Shown here in pieces: positions 8,347 to 15,448 of a stretch of DNA of 45,390 nt. Within the stretch, counting starts at the first letter, position 1; each line of letters opens with the position of its first letter. This DNA is from Geobacteraceae bacterium. Lineage in GTDB: Bacteria > Desulfobacterota > Desulfuromonadia > Geobacterales > DSM-12255. The notes beneath the pieces are model-generated. The model made no database searches. It had not been told where the DNA came from and was given only the letters and a program-made list of their open reading frames with translations. Position numbers and translations under genes: made by a program. Location: contig JACABD010000023.1 of NCBI GenBank assembly GCA_013377075.1, positions 13,660 through 59,049 of the forward strand. The letters are read 5' to 3'.

Positions 8347-9552
8347 ATGGCAATAGATGAGAAAATAAGGCGTCCCATAGGGCAGATTCTTATTGATGGT
8401 GGTTTTATCAATAAAGGTGATCTTGCGCTGGCACTTGATGTACAGAGGCATTCAAACGAGCTGCTTGGTCAGGTGCTTGTTAATATGGGGGTTCTGGAAA
8501 AGGCTGATCTGGAGGCTGCTCTTTCTGTTCAGGATCACCTCTCAACCCTGGATGATGCCATCAGGTCTGCTGCCGGCATCAGAAAGATGCTGGGTTCACT
8601 TCTTCTTTTGACAGGGAAGTTGACTCAGGAGCAGCTCGATTTTGCCCTTGAAGAACAGAAAATCACAGGTGAAAAGCTAGGCGATATTCTCGTCAGGATG
8701 GGGTTGTTAACCGGCAGTCAGGTCGATTCTGTTCTTCGCTTTCAGCAGTTTCAGCAGCAGGGGGTAACTACGCCAACACCTCTCAGGCTTGGTGAGTTGC
8801 TCGTCTCCTGTGGCCATATCACGCGGGAACAACTTGCCGATGCACTGAAAAAACAGCAGATCTCGCAGAAAAAACTCGGGGAGGTTCTAGTAGAGGAGGG
8901 TTATGCTCACCTCCATCACGTAAATAAAGGGATTAATCTTCAGCGAAAGCTTTTGAGAGCAGTACTGGTGGCAGTTGTGTCGCTTTCAGCTCTTTCCATG
9001 GAAGGTTGCGGTGGTGGTGGTGGCGTGGGTGGCGTGTCTGTTGCACCATCAACTGCCTCTGCAACAATCAGTTCACATCAGGGTTCCTCTCCCTTGCTGA
9101 AGACTAACTATTTTCAGATTTCCGACAGCGACTACAAGTTCGCGTCTATTCCTACATTCTACTATTCAACTGACAATGCAAGTTTCTGGTCGATTCAGGC
9201 AAGTATTGCCAATTCAATCACTGACATCAATTCACGCTGTGTCTACAGAATAGATGTCCAGAAATCCGGAGCAGTACTTCCAGAGTTGAATAAAACGTTT
9301 TCAATAGAAGGTGGAGGGGCTTTGGAGAAATTCCCAGGGACTTTTCTGCTCCTTGACGGTAAAGAGTCCAGCTTAAAAAAAGTGGAGCAAGGGACAATTA
9401 CATTTACCAGCGATTCAGTTATGTCAGATCATGTAAGCGGCAGTTTTGATGTGACAGTCACCGATTATGATTCTCAGGTCAGACCGGCTCCGTCATATTA
9501 CTTAAAAGGTGTTTTCAGCTTCAAGGTTGGCGGTTACGGAACTGCCAGTTGA
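8347..9552 (+). CDS. Tandem GspE/MshE N-terminal-type motifs fused through one TM to an exported domain (401 aa)
   Basis: Residues about 9-195 hold six copies of a LGxxL(V/L)xxGxLxxxxLxxALxxQ motif, for example LGQVLVNMGVLEKADLEAAL, LGDILVRMGLLTGSQ and LGELLVSCGHITREQLADAL. This is the pattern of the N-terminal domain of type II secretion/type IV pilus ATPases (T2SSE_N/MshEN); some such domains bind c-di-GMP. No ATPase domain follows. Instead there is one hydrophobic segment (about 202-219), a Cys-Gly5 stretch (around 221; the lipobox is poor), and a 180-residue beta-rich domain. Predicted topology: cytoplasmic motif region, single membrane pass, periplasmic domain. Start ATG 8347 follows an AAGGATA site. 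Confidence 0.75.
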   Translation: MAIDEKIRRPIGQILIDGGFINKGDLALALDVQRHSNELLGQVLVNMGVLEKADLEAALSVQDHLSTLDDAIRSAAGIRKMLGSLLLLTGKLTQEQLDFALEEQKITGEKLGDILVRMGLLTGSQVDSVLRFQQFQQQGVTTPTPLRLGELLVSCGHITREQLADALKKQQISQKKLGEVLVEEGYAHLHHVNKGINLQRKLLRAVLVAVVSLSALSMEGCGGGGGVGGVSVAPSTASATISSHQGSSPLLKTNYFQISDSDYKFASIPTFYYSTDNASFWSIQASIANSITDINSRCVYRIDVQKSGAVLPELNKTFSIEGGGALEKFPGTFLLLDGKESSLKKVEQGTITFTSDSVMSDHVSGSFDVTVTDYDSQVRPAPSYYLKGVFSFKVGGYGTAS

Positions 9553-9576
9553 GGTTTTAAGTAAGTACAAATGGAG

Positions 9577-10179
9577 TCAGGCCCTGGTGATTATCTTGAT
9601 AAATCTTGCAAGATAATCAACTCCTGACCAGATTGTGATGACAAAAGCGATCCAGAGATAGAACATCCCCACATTATGCATGTTTGCAATGAGAAGTGGC
9701 TGCTCTGAAGAAAAAAACCAGTGGTAGTCGTAGTGCAGCAGCAGGGCAATTATGGCAACTATCTGAAAGATGGTCTTGAATTTCCCAAGCTCACTTGCCT
9801 CAATAACAATCCCTTCCGACGATGCAATTCCCCGCAGGCCGGTAATAATAATTTCACGACCAAGTATGACAAGAACCATCCATGCCGGAACCCTGTCAAG
9901 GGGGATGATCATTATCAGTGCAGTCATTACGATCAGCTTGTCAGCGATAGGGTCGAGAAACTTTCCGAATACAGTGACAATCCCCATTTTTCTGGCGACA
10001 AAACCATCGAGCCAGTCAGTAAATGATGCGGCTGAGAAGAGGGCTGCTGCCCAGAAAGAGGGCTCACGTTCTCCATTTAGAAGAAGATAGACCATAAGAG
10101 GGATAACCGCGATCCTTATCATAGTGAGGATGTTAGGTATGTTCCAGATTGAGTGCGGCTTTATCGCAGATTGAGTCAT
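9577..10179 (-). CDS. pgsA: CDP-diacylglycerol-glycerol-3-phosphate 3-phosphatidyltransferase
   Basis: The CDP-alcohol phosphatidyltransferase signature is complete: D55, D58, G59, A62, R63, G72, D76 and D80 in DWLDGFVARK...GKFLDPIAD. Length (200 aa) and several membrane segments are normal for PgsA. It transfers phosphatidyl from CDP-diacylglycerol to glycerol-3-phosphate in the inner membrane, the committed step to phosphatidylglycerol and cardiolipin. It lies 14 nt downstream of the transglycosylase gene on the same strand, so the two are probably co-transcribed. Confidence 0.95.
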   Translation of the reverse strand: MTQSAIKPHSIWNIPNILTMIRIAVIPLMVYLLLNGEREPSFWAAALFSAASFTDWLDGFVARKMGIVTVFGKFLDPIADKLIVMTALIMIIPLDRVPAWMVLVILGREIIITGLRGIASSEGIVIEASELGKFKTIFQIVAIIALLLHYDYHWFFSSEQPLLIANMHNVGMFYLWIAFVITIWSGVDYLARFIKIITRA

Positions 10180-10193
10180 TTATATAACCGGTT

Positions 10194-10799
10194 TTAGTTA
10201 GCTGCGTAATTTTTCTGATAATTCAAAACTTTGCTCACATAGTTTCTTGTCTCCTCGTAAGGAGGAACCCCGCCATGTTTTGCAACTTTGGTGAGGCCTG
10301 CATTGTAGGCGGCAAGAGCCAGTGTTACATTCCCCTTAAACGTATCAAGAAGGAACCTCAAGTAACGTACCCCGCCACGGATGTTATCAGAAGGGTTGAA
10401 CGAGTCGGCAACCTTGAGGTCATGTGCTGTGCCGGGCATGAGCTGCATGAGCCCGGCTGCTCCCTTATTTGACAGGGCATTTGGATTGTATCCGGATTCG
10501 GCATGAATCACCGCTTTTACCAGGGCTTTATCTACACCGAACTCAGTGGCACATGAATTGATTATATGGTCGAATTCAGCGGGATTTCTGGATATTTTAC
10601 CCAAACCGAAGTTTGTTCTCAGTCTCTTGTCTTTCTGAATATCACGCATGAATACTTTGAATTTATGATCAGTTGGGGCGTCTGTAAAGTGCAGAACACC
10701 TTCACTGTCTTCATATTTGTATATGTCAGCAGAGGAGAGCGCCGGGGAGATGGCAAGGAGTAGGGCTAAAGTTGATAAAACAAGTCTATGGATTGGCAT
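10194..10799 (-). CDS. Lytic murein transglycosylase with DUF4124 domain (201 aa)
   Basis: I chose ATG 10799, which has AAGG 7 nt upstream and opens a signal peptide (HRLVLSTLALLLAISPALSS). The 32 extra residues of the longest frame are not signal-like. A DUF4124 segment (ADIYKYEDSEGVLHFTDAPT) follows, then an SLT-type goose-lysozyme fold with catalytic Glu in HAESGYN, the GAAGLMQLMPGTA motif and AAYNAG. It cleaves peptidoglycan glycosidic bonds with anhydro-sugar formation in the periplasm. Upstream of pgsA in the same direction. Confidence 0.9.
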   Translation of the reverse strand: MPIHRLVLSTLALLLAISPALSSADIYKYEDSEGVLHFTDAPTDHKFKVFMRDIQKDKRLRTNFGLGKISRNPAEFDHIINSCATEFGVDKALVKAVIHAESGYNPNALSNKGAAGLMQLMPGTAHDLKVADSFNPSDNIRGGVRYLRFLLDTFKGNVTLALAAYNAGLTKVAKHGGVPPYEETRNYVSKVLNYQKNYAAN

Positions 10800-10888
10800 A
10801 AATTTACCTTGTTTCATAGATATAGCTGATTTGCAGCTGCTTGACAAGAAGCAATCTGGCGGAGTCAGTGCTGTTAATGAAATATTGT

Positions 10889-10917
10889 TTGACAAATTTG
10901 CAGGGAATATTTAGATA
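10889..10917 (+). promoter_or_regulatory. Possible sigma-70 promoter of the ArsR gene
   Basis: A perfect TTGACA (10889-10894) is followed, after 17 nt, by TAGATA, a weak -10. It lies 33 nt before the chosen start of the ArsR gene. Confidence 0.4.
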
Positions 10918-10949
10918 TATGAATACTTTTCAAAAATATGGAGGCTGCT

Positions 10950-11225
10950 ATGGCATTTGATAAAGATAAAGGGTTTGTTAAAGAGGCCGAGATATTGAAA
11001 GTTCTGGGCCATCCTGTCAGGCTGAAAATAGTATCAGGTCTATGCACGAAAGAGTGCAATGTTAAAAATATATGGGAGTGTCTCGGATTACCGCAGGCTA
11101 CGGTTTCACAGCACCTGGCGCTTCTCAAGAACAAGGGGATCATTGAGGGGAAAAGAGGAGGGGCAGAGGTCTTTTATTCTGTTGTTGACCCTCTTGCAAA
11201 GAAGATTGTCGAGATTCTTGCCTGA
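10950..11225 (+). CDS. ArsR-family winged-helix regulator (91 aa)
   Basis: ATG 10950 is preferred over 10938 because GGAGG lies 5 nt upstream of it. The protein is a single winged helix-turn-helix: LKVLGHPVRLKIVSGL, recognition helix region LPQATVSQHLALLKNKGII, and a beta wing GKRGGAEVFYSV. Three cysteines occur in CTKECNVKNIWEC, next to the helix that carries the metal or thiol switch in several ArsR members, so metal or sulfur/redox sensing is possible. No obvious target gene follows; the next gene is convergent. Autoregulation is plausible. Confidence 0.85.
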   Translation: MAFDKDKGFVKEAEILKVLGHPVRLKIVSGLCTKECNVKNIWECLGLPQATVSQHLALLKNKGIIEGKRGGAEVFYSVVDPLAKKIVEILA

Positions 11226-11230
11226 TTCAC

Positions 11231-12040
11231 TTATTTTACGCCGACTCCATAGACCACATGATAAGTAGCCCGTATGCCGGAATCAGTTCCATAATTATCT
11301 CTGTAAATATTCATCATCCTGAGCATGTCAGTTCTTCCTGAAAGGCCACTGTTTCCTTTTCGAGATGCATTCCCTGCGCCAATGCCCTTTAACGAACGAA
11401 TCAGGGAGGGTACATCGGGATGCATCTCGGTTTCAACTCCATCAAACAACCTCACTTTATCAAATCCTGCGCTGTTCATCGCTGCATCTACTTGATCCAT
11501 AGACGCAAAACTATGGGTTCTATCCAGACTGTTTTTTCCTGTCTCGATCAACGCATTCCTGTAGGACTCTTTCAATTCGAAAAGTGTCTTCTCTCCAAAA
11601 AGGGCAAAAATAAAACTGCTGCCAGGTTTTAGCGACCTGTAAACCTCTGCAAACGCGGATGCAAGGGGAGATATCCACTGATAGGTCGAGGTCGACACTG
11701 CCAGGTCAAATGAGCTGTACCGAAACGGGAGCTTTTCAGCATCACCGCAGACAAAGTCTGAGTTTGCAATTGCCTTCATTCTGGCTCTGGCAACATTTGT
11801 CATTCCAAAGGCCAGATCAATCCCTGTCAATTGGGCAGCAGGGTAGAGAATAGCAATTTTCTCAAGCAATCTTCCCGTACCAGAACCTATGTCAAGGATA
11901 TTGGAAGGCTTTTCAGAGTAAGTCTGTATTATTTCAAGTAATCTGTCAGAGACCGTTTGCTGGACAATTGCAAGTGAGTCATACTGTCCGGCGTGAGAGC
12001 CAAATGACTTTTTCACAAGTTCTTTTTCAATCTGAGTCAT
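11231..12040 (-). CDS. bioC: Malonyl-ACP O-methyltransferase, BioC type (269 aa)
   Basis: Class I SAM-dependent methyltransferase with the glycine-rich motif ILDIGSGTGRLLEKI (about 43-57), acidic GIDLAFGM, and the BioC-like FDLAVSTSTYQWI region. The third gene of a bioF-bioH-bioC operon, overlapping bioH by 14 nt, which supports the role of methylating malonyl-ACP to start pimelate synthesis disguised as a fatty acid. The family alone would not exclude another methyltransferase; the operon and BirA-type operator make BioC likely. Confidence 0.88.
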   Translation of the reverse strand: MTQIEKELVKKSFGSHAGQYDSLAIVQQTVSDRLLEIIQTYSEKPSNILDIGSGTGRLLEKIAILYPAAQLTGIDLAFGMTNVARARMKAIANSDFVCGDAEKLPFRYSSFDLAVSTSTYQWISPLASAFAEVYRSLKPGSSFIFALFGEKTLFELKESYRNALIETGKNSLDRTHSFASMDQVDAAMNSAGFDKVRLFDGVETEMHPDVPSLIRSLKGIGAGNASRKGNSGLSGRTDMLRMMNIYRDNYGTDSGIRATYHVVYGVGVK

Positions 12041-12839
12041 CTACTCTCCTAAAAATAAATCTACTGACTTCAAAGTTGAACCTTTCCGGTTCGGTCAAAA
12101 ATGGAGCGTGGCCTGCATGTTCAAAGCATACAAGGGTTGAATCTGGAAGTTGGCTCTGCACAAACTCGGATGCTTTTACCGGGCAGATTGTGTCATCGCT
12201 GCCGTGTATCAGAAGTACCGGGCAGGTAATTGACGGCAGCAGATCCACAAGGTTACACTCTGTCAGTACTTTCAATGCTGATAGAGCAATATTCAGAGGA
12301 GGGAGTATGCTGACACTGTTTGCGGCAATTGCCTTTAAATCGGCAACTGCAACCTCCTGTTCAGAAAACATGTTTTTAAAAAATTGGCCGGATGTTTCCT
12401 TGTAATCACGTTTTATGCGAATCTTCATCCCGCGGGCCTCGTCTTCTGGCAGGCCGCAGGAGTAGTCATCCGAATTGCTGAACTTTGGTGTTCCAGATAT
12501 AAGAACAAGTCCTGCCACCCTTTCTTCAAGTTCAATTGCAGAGATTATTGCCAGTTGAGATCCCATTGACCATCCGGCAATGAAAAATCTTTCAATGTTT
12601 AGATAGTCCATCAGAGCCTTTATATCGCTTAAGCAGGAGCTGTAGCTGAATTCATCAGCCTGGGAGCGGCCATGGCCACTCAGATCCATGGTGATTACCC
12701 TGAGTTTTGAGGAGAGCTGCTGTTGGTAGTGCCATACTTTCATTGACATCATCCAGCCATGAAGAAAAAGTATTGGAACGCCGGAACCAGTGTCGCTGAA
12801 GCTTATCGTTGATCCGTCTTTCGCATTAATAGTCGGCAT
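12027..12839 (-). CDS. bioH: Pimeloyl-ACP methyl ester esterase, BioH type (270 aa)
   Basis: Alpha/beta hydrolase with oxyanion-hole HGWMM, nucleophile elbow GWSMGS, acid in HGSDDTICP and catalytic His in HAGHAPFL. It would free pimeloyl-ACP by removing the methyl group added by BioC. The start overlaps the bioF stop by 1 nt, and the end overlaps bioC by 14 nt. Family assignment is certain; the BioH role rests on its place between bioF and bioC. Confidence 0.85.
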   Translation of the reverse strand: MPTINAKDGSTISFSDTGSGVPILFLHGWMMSMKVWHYQQQLSSKLRVITMDLSGHGRSQADEFSYSSCLSDIKALMDYLNIERFFIAGWSMGSQLAIISAIELEERVAGLVLISGTPKFSNSDDYSCGLPEDEARGMKIRIKRDYKETSGQFFKNMFSEQEVAVADLKAIAANSVSILPPLNIALSALKVLTECNLVDLLPSITCPVLLIHGSDDTICPVKASEFVQSQLPDSTLVCFEHAGHAPFLTEPERFNFEVSRFIFRRVDDSD

Positions 12840-14014
12840 CAGTTGATGACTCCGAGTTTTCTGGCTGAGGCTATGATCTTTGCAGCTGCGAATCTTAGAT
12901 CGTTTTCTTCATGATTTGCCATTACAGTGCACCTTAGTCTGCAACTGCCTGAAGGAACGGTGGGAGGGCGGATTCCCTGTACAAAAACACCATCTTCCAG
13001 AAGAACTTTGGAAAATTCCATTGTCTCTTTTGCTCCGCCGACCATGACGGGGAGAATCTGTGTGCAGCTCCCCATGGTATTTAAACCGGCTTTTTCGAGC
13101 AGTCCTGCAAAGAGGGCGCGATTAGACTCAAGTGCAGCTCTTAGGTGCTCCCCTTCAGATGATGTAGAAATGTCGATGGCAGCAATTGACGCCGCAAGGG
13201 CGGCTGGTGGCAGAGATGTCGAGAAGATGAAGCTTCTGGAGCAATTTTTAAGATAGTCTGTCAGCTCCCGAGAGCCGGCCACATATGCGCCGCAGCTTCC
13301 AAGCCCTTTGCCAAGCGTACCCATCTGAATGTCAACATCACGGGTCACCCCGAGAAGGTCAGCGCTGCCTCTTCCATGATTCCCCATGACACCGGTGGCG
13401 TGGGCGTCATCCACCATAAGAAGTGTATTGAAATCTCTTTTGATTTCTGCAAGTTCTTTTAGCGGGGCAATGTCACCATCCATGCTGAATATGCCATCTG
13501 TAATTATAAGCCGTCTGCCGGTATTTTTGTCTTGTTCAAGAAGTTCTCTTAGCGTTTTGTGGTCGTTGTGGGGGTAGCGTACAAGGCGGGCCCTTGAGAG
13601 AATCGCTCCATCAACAATGCTGGCATGATTCAGGCGATCAGAATAGATTGTGTCACCTCTGCCAACTAATGCCTGAATAGTGCCGGTATTTGCAGCGTAA
13701 CCGGAGTTGAAGAGAATGGCTGATTCAGTCCCCTTGAACCTTGCAATGCTGGTTTCGAGCTGTTCATGGAGCGCTAGGTTTCCTGAAACAAGGCGTGAGG
13801 CGCCACTGCCGCTTCCGTAGCTGTTTATTGCTTCTATTGAAGCGGCTTTAAGTGCCGGATGATCTGAGAGTCCAAGATAGTTGTTGGAGCAGAGAAGGAT
13901 GACATCCCTGCCGTTGACAGTTGCATGTCCAGACGGCAAGGGATTTACTGTTTTGAGTGAGCGAAGAAGGCTTGATTTTTGAAGCCTGATTAACTCTTCT
14001 TTGAAAAAAGACAT
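12839..14014 (-). CDS. bioF: 8-amino-7-oxononanoate synthase (391 aa)
   Basis: PLP-dependent alpha-oxoamine synthase: [15 protein letters not shown] near the N-terminus, [23 protein letters not shown], and the PLP lysine in [14 protein letters not shown]. It condenses pimeloyl-ACP (or -CoA) with alanine to 8-amino-7-oxononanoate. ATG 14014 is chosen because GGAGG lies 5 nt upstream; the frame extends 9 codons further without a ribosome site. First gene of the bio operon, behind the BirA-type operator at 14056-14085. Confidence 0.92.
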   Translation of the reverse strand: MSFFKEELIRLQKSSLLRSLKTVNPLPSGHATVNGRDVILLCSNNYLGLSDHPALKAASIEAINSYGSGSGASRLVSGNLALHEQLETSIARFKGTESAILFNSGYAANTGTIQALVGRGDTIYSDRLNHASIVDGAILSRARLVRYPHNDHKTLRELLEQDKNTGRRLIITDGIFSMDGDIAPLKELAEIKRDFNTLLMVDDAHATGVMGNHGRGSADLLGVTRDVDIQMGTLGKGLGSCGAYVAGSRELTDYLKNCSRSFIFSTSLPPAALAASIAAIDISTSSEGEHLRAALESNRALFAGLLEKAGLNTMGSCTQILPVMVGGAKETMEFSKVLLEDGVFVQGIRPPTVPSGSCRLRCTVMANHEENDLRFAAAKIIASARKLGVIN

Positions 14015-14055
14015 CTGTGCCTCCATTGTTGTATTTAGCACGACAAGGGAGATTT

Positions 14056-14085
14056 CGTCAACCTTGAGAATGTAGCAGGTTGACG
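14056..14085. promoter_or_regulatory. BirA-type biotin operator
   Basis: CGTCAACC, 14 nt, GGTTGACG: a perfect 8-bp inverted repeat with the AACC-N14/15-GGTT geometry known for the biotin repressor/ligase BirA. It lies 42 bp upstream of bioF and no other gene is close downstream of it on the minus strand. Biotin repression of bioFHC is therefore likely. Confidence 0.7.
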
Positions 14086-14127
14086 ATAGGCCTCTTTAAT
14101 CAGAGTCAAAGGTGGTGGTGTTTTGCA

Positions 14128-14556
14128 CTATACCGGCATGGTAATGTTGTAGTTGAGCCAGTAACGTGAAGAACTTATGATCATGGACTGGTAATTTTGA
14201 AAATCAATCGGTTTGACAATGTAGCTGTTTGCGCCGAGATTGTAGCATTCGCTCAGATCCCTTTCCTGGCTGGATGAACTCATGATGACGACAGGAATAT
14301 TTCGTGTATCGTCATGTGATTTAAGTTTTTTAAGCACCTGTGGCCCTGTCAGTCTTGGCAGCTTTATGTCCAGAAAAATAACCTTTGGCAGCAGGTTTTT
14401 TATGACTTCGCCTGACGGATCAAACAGATAATCCAGGGTTTCCGCACCATCATAAATAACCTTGATCCTTATTGATGGGTTTTCCTGTTTCAATACGCGT
14501 ACGGCCAGATCTGCATCCTCATGGCAATCTTCAATAAGAAGAATGTCTGTTTTCAT
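14128..14556 (-). CDS. Single-domain CheY/Rcp1-like response regulator (142 aa)
   Basis: Receiver domain only: acidic E9/D10, phosphoacceptor D63 in IFLDIKLPRLTG, Ser in VVIMSSSSQE, and Lys in YIVKPIDF. The inserted loop with LDYLFDPSGE is typical of the Rcp1-like subgroup that works with phytochrome-type or other hybrid kinases. No output domain. Divergent from the XRE/S24-like repressor; one copy of the shared palindrome (14596-14610) lies about 40 bp upstream of its start, so it may be a target of that repressor. Confidence 0.9.
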   Translation of the reverse strand: MKTDILLIEDCHEDADLAVRVLKQENPSIRIKVIYDGAETLDYLFDPSGEVIKNLLPKVIFLDIKLPRLTGPQVLKKLKSHDDTRNIPVVIMSSSSQERDLSECYNLGANSYIVKPIDFQNYQSMIISSSRYWLNYNITMPV

Positions 14557-14595
14557 AATATGTTCTCCTCGATATCCCGGCTTGATTTAATAAAA

Positions 14596-14610
14596 TATCT
14601 CTATGAGATA
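14596..14610. promoter_or_regulatory. Palindromic operator copy 1 (perfect)
   Basis: TATCTCTATGAGATA, a perfect 6-3-6 palindrome, 40 bp upstream of the response-regulator ATG. The same core recurs at 14728-14742 and 14915-14927. Confidence 0.6.
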
Positions 14611-14727
14611 AAATGGTTGAAGGTATGACGATAATTTGGTAAAAACTAGCTTGCTAAATATTTGGTGAAGTTTAGATTTGAATATGGTGTTACTGAGCAA
14701 TATTGATGCCGAATAAGTCGTAAAAAA

Positions 14728-14742
14728 TATTTCTATGCGATA
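14728..14742. promoter_or_regulatory. Palindromic operator copy 2 (two mismatches)
   Basis: TATTTCTATGCGATA matches copy 1 at 13 of 15 positions and ends 15 bp before the chosen start of the repressor gene, so occupancy would block its translation-start region or promoter. Confidence 0.55.
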
Positions 14743-14757
14743 ATGCGGGGGGGTGCT

Positions 14758-15372
14758 GTGGAGAGTATTGGAGACCGAATCAGAGAAATACGCAGGTCCA
14801 GAAAAATGACACAAAAGGCTTTTTCGGCTTCGCTTGGTATCGTACAGGGGTTTATCTGCTCCATAGAAAAAGGGCGAAAGGTGCCATCAAATACTCTGGT
14901 AATAGCACTGCAAAATCTCTATGAGATAAATTCACAATGGCTCGAAAGTGGCGTTGGAGAGATGTATCAGAAAAGTAGGCCAGTTTTGCCATCAGTGCCT
15001 GTTAATGCTATTCCACTTTATCAGGTAGCACCTGTTTCACTTGAATCAACTTCAGCCAATGTAGTAGCGGAATATATCTCTTTACCGCAGTTCACACCTG
15101 GCTGTTTTGCCTTTACCTATAGCGGGGATTTCATGTCACCGACCATCAGAGATGGTGATATAGTTGTTGTGAAACCGGATACAGAGCCGGTTTCAGGAGA
15201 GATAATATTGATTGTAGGGCAGTGGGGTGAATCTTTTCTCCGGCGGTTCAGGAGGAAGGGGGATGAGGTTTTCTGTTCTGCTGATAACTCTTCATATTCG
15301 AGTTTCAAGCCGGATCCGACCAGTAAAATTCTCGGAACTGTTCAAGCTGTCTGGAGAAGGATTAAAATATAG
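14758..15372 (+). CDS. XRE/S24-like repressor lacking the Ser-Lys dyad (204 aa)
   Basis: The N-terminal XRE helix-turn-helix (about 4-65) reads IGDRIREIRRSRKMTQ...ASLGIVQGFICSIEKGRK. The C-terminal domain (about 95-200) is LexA/CI-like (peptidase S24): GDFMSPTIRDGDIVVV and FLRRFRRKGDEV. In active members these read GDSMxPT and VKRLxR, so Phe replaces the catalytic Ser and Arg the Lys; self-cleavage should be impossible. GTG 14758 is chosen because a G-rich site lies just upstream; ATG 14743 is the alternative. Three copies of one palindrome around and inside the gene point to autoregulation. Could be a host regulator derived from a phage repressor. Confidence 0.85.
   Translation: MESIGDRIREIRRSRKMTQKAFSASLGIVQGFICSIEKGRKVPSNTLVIALQNLYEINSQWLESGVGEMYQKSRPVLPSVPVNAIPLYQVAPVSLESTSANVVAEYISLPQFTPGCFAFTYSGDFMSPTIRDGDIVVVKPDTEPVSGEIILIVGQWGESFLRRFRRKGDEVFCSADNSSYSSFKPDPTSKILGTVQAVWRRIKI
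14915..14927. promoter_or_regulatory. Palindromic operator copy 3, inside the repressor gene
   Basis: ATCTCTATGAGAT, identical to the 13-nt core of copy 1, lies inside the coding sequence about 160 bp past the start codon. Internal operators of this kind can allow looping or act as a roadblock; chance occurrence beside two other copies is unlikely. Confidence 0.5.
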
Positions 15373-15448
15373 TTAAAATCTATTAATGGTCGACTGGTAA
15401 ATTTACTGAATTTGACCGATATTGACGTTTTTTGGCAATTTAGTGCCG

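Noticed and set aside
14758-15372. Prophage lysogeny module
   Set aside because: Only the repressor-like gene is phage-like; there is no integrase, Cro-like partner, or structural gene in the window.
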